Origin: Isoetes taiwanensis
Lineage: Eukaryota; Streptophyta; Lycopodiopsida; Isoetales; Isoetaceae
DNA: 64,000 nt
Assembly: GCA_021234155.1 (NCBI GenBank)
Contig: JAJEKV010000010.1
Span: 15,159,329 to 15,223,328 of the forward strand
Direction: 5' to 3'
Below the pieces are notes generated by a model, which was not told the origin of the DNA, ran no database searches, and saw only the letters and a list, made by a program, of their open reading frames with translations. Position 1 is the stretch's first letter. Every line of letters begins with the position of its first letter. The translations under genes and the position numbers were made by a program. Positions 37,860 through 50,429 of this stretch are shown here, in pieces.

Positions 37860-39930
37860 TTGGAGTTTGAAATTCAAGTCATAAGCACCGCGAGGATAGA
37901 TGTAGGTACCATTGTAGGTGGCGAGGCATATTGAGGAACAGTGTATAACTTCGGTACATCCCGTTACTAAGCAAAGTCCAGAGGAGAGAGAAAAATAGAA
38001 TATATAACAACTAAAAGATGTTGTAGAAATAAGATATTGATTAGTCTAAAGAACATGCATCAAACTTTTGAGATGACTTTGCAAGCTAAGATTTAAGCCA
38101 GTGAAGCTAGCTTTCTGGAAGGGAAAGAGTTTGGGAGATTTTTGAGGCTTATTGAGTAGATAGACTAGGTTTGTAAATTTGTTTGACAAAATGCGTTACA
38201 TTTTTTGCATAAGCGAGGTTACGGTTTTGCATAATATGATTTACATTCAGCGGGTTTTATTATGATAACATTTCCTCGAGGGATCTTCTTCGAGTTGTAT
38301 ATGCCATAGTTGAAGCTCTTAACCTGTAAAAGCGGTAGCGAACATGGCTCCAACATCTACGCCCTTGAATAGGCTTCCTTTAAGTACTTAGTCACGAAGC
38401 CAAGAACCTCTATTTAATAGAATTACTTGAGAACAATATCTGGATTGAGAGAGATAGTTTTGCGCACCACGTGAGAAAATGGCGGTAAAAGCTGCATGGG
38501 GAGCTGCAAATGTTTGTGAATCAAAATATGAAGGGTTTTGAGCGAAAGAAAATATAATTTTGCAAGCAAGCCAGTATGCAAAATATAATAAGAATTTCTC
38601 AGGAGACAGAATTTTAATTCTTGGTAATGACCTTTACGTGTTTTGGATTGATAGGTGACCTACTATACGAGAGGATTTATGTTGCAGTGAGGCCTGATAC
38701 AAGCGAGGTATATGAAATATTATCCTCAGAAGGATTAAGACATGGTTTCAAATGTTGCGAGAAATCCATTAGATGTGAATGGTTCATGGAAGTTCTTGGG
38801 TGAAGAACTGCTCAATATTTTAATTGAAAGCTTCTCTTCATATTTTACCCAGCGTTTGGCAATTCACGAAATTTGACAACAAGCGAAGGTAATACTTTAA
38901 TCAATTCTTCATTTCAACTGCTCTATCATTGCATACACCTATTACGAGGGCAATATAGAGCTGGAGTCTTATTCCACTTCTACCAATAAACCCTTTTGCG
39001 ATCCTCTGCGAGGTGTTTGATGGATGATGACAAAACGACTATGATCCTTACATTGACATTTAAGGCAGCGGCTTTGGTAGCGAGTTGAGGATATATCTCT
39101 ACATTAGGACTGGACCATCCACTTTCGAGATATATTTGTACTTTGGAGCTTCAATAATACAAAGATTAATATCTTCTCTTTTTGCACAGTTTTTGTATGA
39201 GTCATCTCACGATCAAATTGTATGACATCCCTTTTACTTCCCGTCCACTTCAAGGTTTCATTCCAATGTCCAAAAGCATGTTGAACCAAACTTCAAAGAA
39301 ATATGGAATTATTGTAGCCCTAGTTGTTGAACCAAATTTCTAAGCTTAATTGTAGCTTAAGCAGTAATACATTGAGTTTTGTTGGATTTATTTGTGAATG
39401 CTGCGACAAATATTTTGTTTTAAAGTAGTGGATATTAACAATGAATTCATACGAGGTGCCAGGTGGAGTGTGGTGCAGGCGCCAGGTCAAAGCCAGGTGC
39501 AAATGGTGCAAATCTTCAATTTATCAGAAAGAACAGAAAGAGGAAGCGAGGGGCCGAAGAAAATAAATGGCGACCCGTAATTGATGTTCTTGATAACGAG
39601 TGGAATGCATGAGCTCGTCGAGGGAACAAAATTGAGACAAGACCAAAGAGCTCATCTAAAATCGTATTGCTGGCTGCTCATATATGAGTACGTGGCCTTT
39701 GGCCCAAAATGAACTCGACTATTCGCCGATTAAGGCTCCTTGAAGCTGATTTTGCGAGATGTTGGGTACCTCTTCCGAAGCCTAATCCTTGGTGGTAACG
39801 GTATCGCTTGTCGGGCTGGCCTCTTAACCTTGACGTGAAGGTCTTTGTATGAAGTGATTGCAACGCGGTGTACGTGGGCCTTTGGCCGGACCCGGCAGGT
39901 TGTGGACTTTTGGACCCGGCGGTCGTGCAT
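37860..39930 (-). repeat. LTR of large gypsy element (left; 3' LTR in element sense)
   Basis: Matches the right LTR through TACCATTGTAGGTG, AATAGAATATATAACAACTA, ATGTTGTAGAAATAAGA, AAAGAACATGCATCAA, AACCAAACTTCAAAGAAATA, GGAACAAAATTGAGACAAGA and TGGCCTTTGGCCCAAAAT. It starts TGGAGTTTGAAATTCAAG. The inner boundary near 39930 is estimated, because similarity fades after 39800. Confidence 0.75.
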
Positions 39931-42900
39931 TATGCATGAATGATCTGTGCCGGGGAGGCCGCGGGACTAACTCCCCACCAAACAGCGAGTGCGAAGAAAT
40001 GGAGGAAGTGCTTACGAGGAAGCGAGGAAAACCCGGCCGATGCGAAAATGATCCTCGAGAATGAGGGCCGAGCCATTATGATAGTGGGCAATGAGGTCAT
40101 GCGGCGTTTGAGCGGCGTCGAGGTGGTGAGCCCAAAATTTGGATTGGCGGGGAGAAGTGAGGCGGACCATGTCCTCGAGGCGTATGAGCATCGGAAGGAA
40201 CAAGCGGCATTCCATGGAAAGGCGGTCGAAGGCGAGCAGCGAAGCGGCATTGGTTGCAATGTGTAATAAAATGGAGACTGCCGGTTAAAGAGGCTGACAA
40301 GGATGCATTTGAGAGCGCTTACCGAGCAGCAGCGGTGAGCAGTGCGGTGAGGTGGCGGCGATACGCAGAAGGTGTCTAGGCCATGAATAGCATCCAGCGG
40401 TGCGTTGCCAACCACGCTCATTTGCAATGTAGACCCAATTTTTGTTAATTGTCCAAAGTGGCATTTGCTCTCCCACTTTCGTCGGACAGCGGGGATCCCG
40501 CAGGAGAATCCGTCGAGGATCTGAAGTCGACGGTATGGCCATGTCGAGGACCTTCGTCCAAAGGAAGGCATGTCCCGAAGTGAAACGCGTGGAGGGCACT
40601 GAGAGCATCTGAAGGCCGGGCGGTAGGCATTGAACAGCGAGCACTCGAGGTGCTTGGCGAGTCGGGGATCGAGCACTTACTGCTGATCCCTTTCGAGGCG
40701 AGGGGTAGAAATTAAGCGAGAAGGGCTATCATCATTAAAGGCTGTCTTTGCTTTCTAGAAGACGTAATTGATTATAGCAAGCCAGTCTTTGCTATAAACT
40801 GGAGCCGAAAGATCTTGGGATGCCCAAAGGTTCTTCGAACTTGCTCCAAGCGTTTCAGCGCGAGAGAGGTAAATGATGAGCAAGCTGGGGGCATATACTC
40901 TTGATGAAGGCGTGGGTGAATTACGACGGATAAGGGTTGTTGTCCAAAGCAACCATTGAACTGTGAGTCAAGTGAAGGATTGAGGTTGCCCATCAAGAAG
41001 CGGTTACGTATCAACCCGGATAAAGTCATAGAAAATATCGCCATGGGGTACGAACAACTTCGAATGTGATGAAATCACGGGTCCTCACGGTGAATGAGGT
41101 CGAAGACTAAAAGAGCACAAAGTATACCTTTGTCTTGTAGTCGGGTGGTCGAGAAAATCTGTCTTGTGGTGGACATCTAGTGGGCCATCCAGCGCGCCAC
41201 CATTGAAGAAAAGAGATGCGTCGGACACCACACATAATCAAGGTAGCTTGAAGGAATAGCAAAGTCAAGCGGCATGTTTTGGGCAAAGGGTAATATATCG
41301 CTGCTTGTTTTGGATTGAGCGCATCGGCCAGTTGGGCGACTGGCTGTTTATTGCTCGAAAGTCCGCGGATCCGATTGTCTTTCTTGAGGCGTGGTGATCG
41401 AACCGTTCGAGGAATGTCGCGGCTGGGAGGAGAATTGCCAATGGGGATGGAAGCGTAAGCGTGGCAATCTCGGCTTATGTCAACGACAAGTTTACGATTT
41501 TTGAGCCTCCTTAAAAGGCGGTCATGAAGAAGTAAAGGTATTCGGCGTGGAAGCAGGAGAGCCTCAGGAGAGTGATTAGAGTGTCTCGGTAAGATCATGA
41601 ACTGCGCCAGTATAAGTCGAGAGAGCTCACCGCAAGGTGTTTAAGGTTTTTGCAAGATAAAGTCATGGCAATACGACCAAGAGGCTATCCTTGGTGCGAC
41701 GCTTCCAGCAATTCACGAAGAGGATTACCGTGGCGAGCTTGCTTGTCGATGTAAACAAGTGGTCTGATCTTGGGCGGCAGAAGGGCCGTCGAGACTGGGA
41801 GAAGAGCTTCATGCTTTATCTTGAAGTTGGGCCTCAGAGTTTGAATTTAGGCGTGGCGGCTGAAGATCTCGATGGCGCGCTCACGAGGCCTGCGAGGGGC
41901 AGCACGAACACCACGCATGAGAACATCCTAGGTTTCTTGGAGCGAAGGCGGCAGACATCTGATGATATTTATCGGAAGCTAGCGAGGATGTGGAAGTGGA
42001 GAACTACGGTATGGCCTCGTTTAGGATGTTTGAAACATGGCAGAAGGAAGAGCGTGAAAGCGGAGGAGGAAGAGAAGCATTGACATCGCGTGAGTCTAGT
42101 TTGAACATGAGCGGGAGTGGAAGCGTGAAGTCGCGGCCTTTATTGAGATGGAGCCGGTGTGGCCAGAAGGCTGGCAGGTGGTGCGCGCAAGAAGTTGAAG
42201 GAGGCCGATTAAAAGACGGGGAAGATAATGGCGGATAAGAGCGTAGATGGCCACCCAGCGAGATTTCATATGAAGGCGGAAGAGAGGCGGATCTTGATGG
42301 TCGACTTCTGAAGGCGGTAAAATAACATCACGGGGCGATCAATATATGGAAGTTAGAGCGGATGCGGTGATCCGCAGTTAAAAGGCTTATTATTAGATTG
42401 ACGTTCTTGATAGAATGCAGCAACTTCATACCAGAGAAACTTCACAAAGGGATCATGTGACAGCAATATTTGTAAAGGCGTCTTGGTGGCGATAAGAGAA
42501 TGCGGTAGTGACCTCCATGTCTGTAAAGCGGCCCAAAGAGGCGAAGGTTTTCGCGGTCTGGAATACTGTGAAATCAAAGTACGTAATGAGCAACATGGTG
42601 GTGCCATGTCGACCAAGTAGCATAATATGGGGTTGTTGACAATATGTCGCGACAATTTTGCTTCAATTGCTCGGGATTGGGGGCGGAGCTCACGATGAAG
42701 AGTCGTAGAAGCTTATGCCTTTCAGCGACTTCCCTCTGGGACCAAGAAGGCCTACATGAAAGGTGGGGCGTTGAAGAACCACGGACTCAAATAGAGCCGC
42801 ATCCCGCGGAGTAGAAGCTTGGAAAGTCCGGAAACTTGGAGTGCGACCATGGCGAAGAAGCGTCCGGGCGAGAAGAGGAAACAAAACGAAAGAAGCCGAT
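39930..42900 (+). pseudogene. Antisense coding-like tract of unknown function
   Basis: Read on the plus strand, opposite to gag-pol, this GC-rich tract looks like one or more decayed coding regions. The frame at 39940-40266 (108 codons) has mixed Lys, Glu, Asp, Arg and Ala and includes ADAKMILENEGRAIMIVG. It appears to continue after a shift near 40270 with EADKDAFESAYRAAAV. Further segments are 41691-42083 (including LVDVNKWSDLGR and THENILGFLERR) and 41990-42238. Minus-strand frames over the same bases, up to 248 codons, are rich in Ser, Pro, Arg and Cys and nearly lack acidic residues, as expected of shadows. I recognise no domain. Known precedents are antisense genes between pol and the 3' LTR in some plant Tat-type elements; homology to those is not shown here. 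Confidence 0.4.
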
Positions 42901-42949
42901 AGGCGAAAAGGGTGTGATACGGCGCCAAGTGGGCGGGGTTGTTTTACGT

Positions 42950-45900
42950 CTGGCGTCTGTAGCGAAACAAATTTAGGCGATATAGTACCTTATATGTTAT
43001 CTGATCATTAAGGTCACGTTACACAATAAGGAGTCAAAAATATTTTTGGGGTTTTATCTTAGCCTAATGCTATTTTCGTGTTCCCCAAGCCCTAATACAC
43101 GCCGTCGTCAAGCGGCTTAGCGATGTAGTGTTGAGAATCGATTTCACCAAATGGGCCGGTGAAGAAACTTCCTCTTGTAATATTTTGATGGTTTTGAAAG
43201 TATAGATAGATCGATTTTGATGATGTTTTGCTTTTTGAGCAGGGTTTTGGAAGGATCATATGATTCTAGAACTTTTTCATTCCCATTCATCCTCGATGCG
43301 TCGTCGGCCATTGGATTTGTTTGCTTGGTCTACATCTCTTGAAGGCTGCGAAAGTATAGACGATTTATGAGGCACGGACCTTGTTTTGCCGTGCGGCTAA
43401 TATATAAGCGTATGGCCAGGAGCGAGCAGGGTTGCTAGGATTCTTGAAAATCTGCCAGTGTTCTCAATTGCTTTCTCTTTCAAATCATTTCCTTTGTTAA
43501 AATATTTTCATCTTAAATCTTGTTTCATTGCTTGCTTGACATCTAAACACACCTCTTCTTGTCGTTTTCTTCCCTCTTTATAGTCTTTTTAGGATTCATT
43601 CAAATTACGGTAAATCTTGCTTCTTTTGCATTAAGCATGTTTTAACCTCTTTATGACCTGTTCCTTCGGAGTTCACACGTTTAGCCTATGCAATGAATAT
43701 CTCATGTTAAAGAAATCTTGTTGTATTACGCATTACGCATTCAACATATTGACTTTTGCTTTGATGACTTTACATGATATGCTCTTGGGGTTCTCATCTT
43801 GTTCTTATTCCGGTTGTTTGAATTTGTTCCAGCGGCTTTGCAGCGAGTTGTTTAAGTGCGACCGCGGATATGGTAGAACATTTGAAATTGCGGAAGATCT
43901 GACAGAGCATATGATGTTCTTTATATCGGACTAAAAGGTATAAAATGAATTTTCCAGCCGGATGATCCTATATGGCTGCGATTTTAAGTGCTTCATAGCC
44001 TATTACACGGTTGTTGGCTGTTGCAAGTTCAACTGCTTAGCGAGGTAAGGTATTGCTATCTTGCGACCTTGTTTCAACAATATGTACTTGTTTAATGCAT
44101 AGAGATCTTGACATTGCTCTTTGGCCAAGGTTTATGTATCATACACTCTCAAATGCTCAAAGGGCAAAACATTGAAATTTTGGAAGCCTCAAATGCTCAG
44201 TTAATTTATTAGTTAAAATGCATATTATTGGTCAACAACGGGACAACTTGTTTTATTTATGAATTTCAAGAGATTATATTTTTTTTGGTTAATTTTTTAA
44301 TTGTTTATTTGGGTTCGGGATGTTCATGGCTGCTACAAGGTTGATCATTTTTATCATATCATGAGGTAAACCTTCTGTTTTACTTGTTTTTTTTATAGTT
44401 TCCCATCGAAATAGTGAATGTCTCAATATTAAGCATATTAAATGCTTTGGATTATTCTTCATGATTATGAATTATATTTGGGGGTTTTGAGTTAGTTCTA
44501 CATTAGATGAATATAGATTATGGAATAAGTATTACTATCTAGGTAGTCTCGACTTGTCATTTGTCGCGTACCTCCACGCCGTAATAGAAGCAATTCTCTA
44601 TGTTTATGATCCGTCTGTGACGAAAGGAATTATTTGTGGTTTAGAATGTCATTGTTGGTCCATATATCATTGCCGGCATGGCGTAATTTGGGCATGACTG
44701 TTTTAGATTGGTCAAGGCCACCTTCACCTCTTTAGCGAGACTGGGGTAAAAGTTCTACTTTAAACTCAAGATAAAAATTGTATAATGATCAATTTTACAC
44801 AACTTTTAAGTCAGATTTCATGCTATGTTTATTTACCATTTAACCGCCTATATAGCAATCAAAACAACCGGAGATTAAATAATTAATTTATATTGGATCA
44901 AAAATAAGCATATAAAATGTATTAAAGAGCCATATGGTAGTACGTCTGCAACGCATACCACGCATCGCACTTCAACTAAAACAACATGGTAATTGGCGTA
45001 CGTAAAGTACGAAAAACTAAGGTCCCAAAACGTGACAAGATGCTAGAAGACGTGACGGTACGCGGAACCGTATATTACGTGACGTGATCACAATCGGTGT
45101 AGGCTATGGGGTGATGAAGGCGAATTCAACCACTATAGATGATGCCAAAGCGGCGCATAACTGAGTGTGCAAATGGAAGGGCAAAATTTTGCTAAGTCCC
45201 CAAATCGAAGCAGAACGGTGGCGACGAGGACGTAAAGAGAATGATCCGACGTGATGTACCGCAAAAGGACACCTATTAACGGTCGATTTGAAAGCGTAAA
45301 AAGAAGGAATGTCATTTAATGCGCAACTCAAGTGATATCATTAAAAACAACCGCGGTCGTAAAGGTACCATGGCTAGATATGCGCGGGAAAGAAGATGCC
45401 CGGATAGAAAGAGCCGCATTGCAAACTTACACGTTATAGCAAGGGTGTCGATCGTCCACGCCGATCGTGGGGGTCCCTGGGCCACAGTATAAGACGAAAA
45501 GCGGGAGCGGTAAGGCACTCAATGGCGCCGCGATGTCTACCGGTTTGTATGACAATGCACCATGCCCTCCAACCGGGTTCGGGAGTGATCACCTCGTGAA
45601 ATGGATCGCTGGGGACCTATGGCGACAGTCACAACCGTGGCATCGCCATGGATGTGGATGTGGTGTGCCGGACATGGAGCATCCTCGGCCCACATACCAA
45701 CGCGGGATGGAAGTACCGCGACTGCTACTGATCTCGAATAACGCTGCACTATATCTCGGGCGCGATACCGCCTTCCAACCCGAGTAGAGGGTTTTCTTCC
45801 TTAGACGTGAGTGATAGGGCTCGAGCCTGCTTTTTGCAAATAGGCACCTCTATAGCGAAGTAGAGGGCTCGCCCTCATTTTGCAAAATTTCACCTTCTAA

Positions 45901-46090
45901 TATAAATATGCTACTGCTAGTCACTTGTTGTTGTGTCTCGAGTCCTGAATCGGAATTGTTCGAGGAGTGTCACTATCTCGTGTATGGAATTGTTTGAGGC
46001 GAAGCCATTAACTAGTGTAGGTAATGGAGTTATCTAATTCAGCTACCGTGAAAACGCTGGTTGCACCACTTGAAATAATTTGATATGGCC
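42950..46090. other. Unassigned interior of large gypsy element
   Basis: No conserved domain was recognised. 43.4-44.9 kb is AT-rich, and 44.9-45.8 kb is CpG-rich with repeated ACGT words. A 106-codon plus-strand frame at 45467-45787 (starting MGVPGPQYKTKSGSG) has mixed composition but no known motif. Near 45818-45891 a loose duplication of GGGCTCG...TTTTGCAAA is present. This could be spacer between integrase and the antisense tract, or a further decayed insertion. Confidence 0.3.
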
Positions 46091-46099
46091 AAGCCATCG

Positions 46100-47080
46100 A
46101 ATTTTAACTTGCTCGAAATTTTGTAACGTGAATCATAAAGAAGAACCAAATCGCCTTCTTGAATGTTTTTGTTCCTAAGTCTTTGTCATGCAAAGATTGC
46201 GAATCGTTGTCCATGAAGGACTCGAATATAAGCATCACAACACCCTCATCCAACTGCTCTAATTGATAAACCTGGCCTCGGAGAGCAAAGCAGAGGATTG
46301 TGTGTGTTGTAGCTAGTTGAAACGGAGAGTTGAAGAATAAACTCAAAAAGGCATTGTGAGCTTCCCGACTACAAACCAATTTGAAGGAGTGTGGACTCAG
46401 AAAGTAATTTTGAAACTAGTGTTGTAGGCCCAAAGAATGTAAGAGGGCAACGCCAACTGCGGCGAGAAGCGCCACAAATTTTCTTTAAAATGTAAGAATG
46501 AGAGTTTTGTTGGTACTTTCACCAAAACCATTTCTTGTGGGTAATAAGGTACTCTTCCGATGTTGGATGCGTATAACTGGCCGCCTCCCTGATGGTGTGG
46601 TTGACAGCCCACGCCCACGATCACTAACAAGTTCCGTGGGGCAACCAAAGCGCGATGATGTGCGCGGTAGAGAACCTTTTGGCCGCGGCCGGCAGCTGTG
46701 TTGTCTCGAAGGCACAAGCCCAACCCATTTGCAGCATAGTCCGCGGATGACTGTATTATAGCGCACGGGTGTGTGCCGCCACTTGCGGTCCATGTGGGTC
46801 CTACAAAATCCATACCATTTTAGTTTAAGGATGCGGGCGGACGACCGCCGCTGGCGCGGGAAGAGCATCACGTCATGGGTTTTCTCCCATTATCACGATG
46901 TATCGCCAAGAACGGCGAGCATAAGCCGCGGAGCATCTTTGAAGAGCGCGGGCCGTAAGTATCCCGCCAAAAATTTTCCGTGGCTGCGGGCGCTACCACT
47001 AAATGACCACCACCGCCCGGCCATGGGCTTGCCAACAATATCGTGCACCCGCGAGGGAGGACACAACGATGAAGGACCAT
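46100..47080 (-). pseudogene. Gypsy integrase remnant
   Basis: Minus-strand integrase in several frames. The N-terminal zinc-binding part is near 46880-47060 (a GGH stretch at its start). The catalytic core begins with MDFVGPTWTASGG at 46813. A second frame carries RFGCPTELVSDRGRG, the block holding the middle catalytic Asp, followed by an ESTNKT block near 46500-46515 that holds the third catalytic position (Glu). The C-terminal part near 46140-46330 has VYQLEQLDEG and a basic tail, without evidence of a chromodomain. Frameshifts within the core mean it is not functional as given. Confidence 0.8.
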
Positions 47081-47123
47081 GCGTCTTTGCCGCTAGTAAA
47101 GATGGCTCGCGACCATGGTGTAG

Positions 47124-47800
47124 TCAATGACTTCTAAGAAACCGGCCGACGACGGAACGTAAGCTTGTCGAGAGAGCCGGGATCTTCAGAGGAAGAGCAC
47201 CAAAGGAGCGATATTGCCGAAAAGTTATGGGAACCAATGGGCGTGGCCATGACCGTGAATAATTGAGCCGCCCTGAAAGGCATCGAAACACCAAAGGAGG
47301 GATCATCCGCGGTGTATGCGCGGAAAGATAATCAGGCACCACATGAGACTTGCTCCCGCCTTTATGAACGAAGTTCAAGGGAGCAAATTCTGCAAAGTAA
47401 GAACCCAACGAGCAATGCGCCCCTGCGGGGCGGGCTTTGTTGATCAAATAAAGAAGAGCTTGATGATCGACAAAGAACTTGATCCGACTACCCAACAAAT
47501 AATGATTTTAAGCGCTGATTACGTAAAAACTGAAACCCAAGGCTCTACGCTCCGTGGGTAGAATAAGTTGCACCCGCAGGATTGAGCTTCACTGCATAAA
47601 GATGGTCATCCGTGGTGTCGCGTATAAGCTTGAGAAAGGATGCCAAAGACCAATAGCAAATGCGGAGACATCGACATGAACGTGGAAGGGCTTTGGCCCC
47701 ATTGAGGAGGAACAAGAACCGGGCCTCGAAAGTAAGTAACAACTTCAATTTCGAAAAGTAGCCCGGCTGAGGATTCCAAGCCCAAGTGATTCATCCCCGT
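47124..47800 (-). pseudogene. Gypsy RNase H remnant
   Basis: Minus strand. A YAVKLNPAGATYST block at about 47560-47600 and SRIKFFVDHQALLYLINK at about 47440-47495 are typical of the RNase H domain following gypsy RT. The VDH and NK blocks are well preserved. The downstream HVVPDYLS stretch near 47340 corresponds to the usual HVxADxLSR end of the domain with an altered residue. It adjoins RT on its right and integrase on its left in the expected order. Confidence 0.8.
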
Positions 47801-48730
47801 GAGTTTATGAATGGGGTCACCATATAGCCGCAAGTCCAGAATGAAGGTGGAGTAGTAATTGACTCACCTGTGAAGGAGCCGTGGTTCTTGATATTAGACG
47901 GGCTGAGCTGTGACACAACCAATTTCGTGGATCCTTGCAGGATGCCTTCTTTACTCACCACATGACCCAACAAAAACGCCGAGGTGACGCAGAAAGTACA
48001 CTTCGTATGAGACTAATGCTGTGATTCATCACATTTTTGAAAGACAAATTCCAATTTGTCCAAGTGATCATCCATAGAGCTAAAGCGTAAAAATCATCTT
48101 GAAAGATTTGGTAAAAGGTTTATCTCACAGTCTTGAAAAGATCAAAGCATGATACGCTGAAAAGTTGAAGGAGAGTTTGATAAACTAAAAGGGGACCAAT
48201 TTGTAGGCAAAAGTACCACGGGTGGTAAAAGTAGTTTTAAGTTGATCCTCCTCGCTTGATAGAAATTTGATTGTAAATTCGTGAGAATCCATCCATGAAG
48301 GAGTACATCTCATGACCAAAGAACTTTTCAAGAATCGGTCCGTGAAGGGAAGTGAAATGATCGCCATTCGTAGCTTGATTGAGTTTATGTAGTTCACACA
48401 AACGCGATCTTACCGTTGTGTTTTAAAGCAATGACGATGGGGTCACCCACTGTAATGTTTGACTTCACAATGAGGCCAGCAGCCCAAGAGTTTGTCAATT
48501 TCGCCTTGACGGCCACGGTAATTTGGGTTGAGTTTGGTGACTGCTGCTACAGCAGATTGGGCGGCATCCGGGTTTGGTAGGAATGGTGAGTTCCCCAAGT
48601 CTTTTGATGCCTCTAAGATCTTTGTAGCTCCAAGCAAAATGTTTGAATTTCGAACAACGCCATGTGCTTCTTTATAGAAGACTAAGATGAGCAACAGCTG
48701 ACGTGGGTTGATTTGTCCTAAGGTCCACAA
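47791..48730 (-). pseudogene. Gypsy reverse transcriptase remnant
   Basis: Minus strand. Around 48350-48440 is the block leading to a CVNY...LRMA motif. The frame at 48185-48397 then contains LPFTDRFL, a degraded FMDG-type motif, and EDQLKTTFTTRGTFAYKLVP, which is the conserved stretch before the SNSPSTFQR-like block. The end of RT appears at 47791-47973 as LGHVVSKEGI. The catalytic YxDD box should lie at about 48000-48100, but I could not read it with confidence. Several frameshifts are present. Confidence 0.8.
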
Positions 48731-48739
48731 TTTTGGCGC

Positions 48740-50420
48740 TGGAGTTTGAATGTGAGGAACAATGTGAGGTCGAAAGACAGCGTGGTGAAGAAGAGAGGTT
48801 GCCGAGCGTCATCAAGCAAAAGGTTGCTTCATGACAAAGATGAACATCAACCGCTCCTGTAAGAAGAAGGGGGTTCCGGTAGTGATCAAGACGCTGAATA
48901 CGATTGCGTAGCCGTAGGGGTCCGTAAGAGCGGCCACAAATGGTTCGATCTAGCGCTATTTCACCCAGGACTGCGATACCTGTGGTAAGATGAGAGGAGA
49001 CCCAATGAGGTGCTGGAACACTTATAAATATTTTGGGCGCCTTCCTCGAATCAAGGTCGGATGGAAGGTTCTCGTGATGTTCAATGTAAATTAATTGTCC
49101 AGTGTCCATGGTGGCATTGAGATGGCCATCGGTGATAATAAGTTGGTCTGCGGCCCAAGAATGAATACTTTCGCTTGAACTCGGTAAAAAGGTCGTCAAC
49201 AAGCATTTCATATAATCACTGTGATCCTCTCCCTCGCTTCCAAACACCAAATTCCAAGGGGAATGTGGATCACCATGCTGGAGGTGTAGAAGAGGAGTTA
49301 TGCTTTGAGGGCGCCGTGATATGGCCATAGGCTTGCCAACTTGATGTCATAAGGGAGCACCATAGAGTTGTTTGATCCCCAATTGCTTCCCGTGGAGTTT
49401 ATCAAGACGATTGACCGCACTACCACCATCGATTTGAACATGATTGACTTGAAAGATTGCCCACTGTGGCATGCACCGCGGGTGTTGAAGTTGCTACAGC
49501 TCCAACCAGAATGGTGGGAAGAGGTAGCTGGATCTTGAGAGTGGTGACAAAAGTTTCAAGATGGTGCCGAGGCTCAAAGGAATCTTGATTTTTGCAAGTT
49601 CTTAGTTCCAAGGGAACATGTGAAAAGGGTCCGGCTGTCCAATGGAGCCGGAGATTGGAGGGTGTAAAGCAGCTGGAGACTTTGAGCACCCACTTCAGCA
49701 GCAATATTGGGATACGTGTAGGAGAGCGCCCACCTGCGGAGGTGGAGGGCTCACCGACGTCACTGAAAGGCAGGTGGCACGAACATTCACAAGGTTCCCC
49801 GCCCGCCAGCCTCGCATAAGTTTCAAAATGCTTTGTCTCACTTTGGGCATGACGTGAGGCATGAGCTTGTCAAGATCGAGCAAAGTGTACTTTTTTCATC
49901 ATCATGAGGAATGCGTCCACCGCAGCGCGTGCTGGCGTGTCATGAGGAATGATAGCCGCGGAAGCCCTAAAAGATAACGAGACCACAAATCAATTTGGAT
50001 CGTTGTATAGAGGGTTGAGGGCCTGAGCAATCTCTCCCGAGCCTCCTGCTGATCCATGGAGGTGGAAGGGAGACGCAATGGCCGAGGGCGCCAAGTGGTT
50101 GAGGTGGCCGTGGAGGTTGGCGCAAACAGGCGAGGGCCTTTATTTCTGCTGGCTACCCATAGCTGATACGCGGTGAGACGGGACAGAAGCTGCTGATTAG
50201 AGCTCGAAGTTGAATCGAATTGCGGCAGCTTGAGGACACTATGGGTGGTGTGTCCCCATGCATGACAATGATAACATTGAGCTTTTGAAGGATCAAATGG
50301 GGGATTACGCCTTGAGCCCGCAAGCTTTAGAGGTTTGCCGTTGAGGATACCGCAATGTTGTTGAATGGGATATTATTTATATCGATAATGACCGCTGTTG
50401 AGGGTTCCCAGACAACACAC
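48740..50420 (-). pseudogene. Gypsy gag and protease region remnant
   Basis: Minus strand between RT and the right LTR. A gag zinc knuckle is readable at about 50230-50285 as CYHCHAWGHTTH. The final Cys of the CCHC pattern is present only in a shifted frame. Open minus-strand frames at 49420-49704 and 48672-49328 overlie the gag C-terminus and protease, but I could not identify the protease Asp-Thr/Ser-Gly site. Position directly inside the 5' LTR fits gag. Confidence 0.6.
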
Positions 50421-50429
50421 ACATGTTAC

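Noticed and set aside
39930-40676. 248-codon minus-strand open frame as a real gene
   Set aside because: It is rich in Ser, Pro, Arg and Cys with almost no acidic residues, while the plus strand over the same bases has balanced composition; it is likely a shadow of the antisense tract.
41107-41598. 163-codon minus-strand open frame as a gypsy accessory protein
   Set aside because: Composition is Arg/Pro/Leu biased and no motif is visible; plus-strand fragments over the same region look more protein-like.
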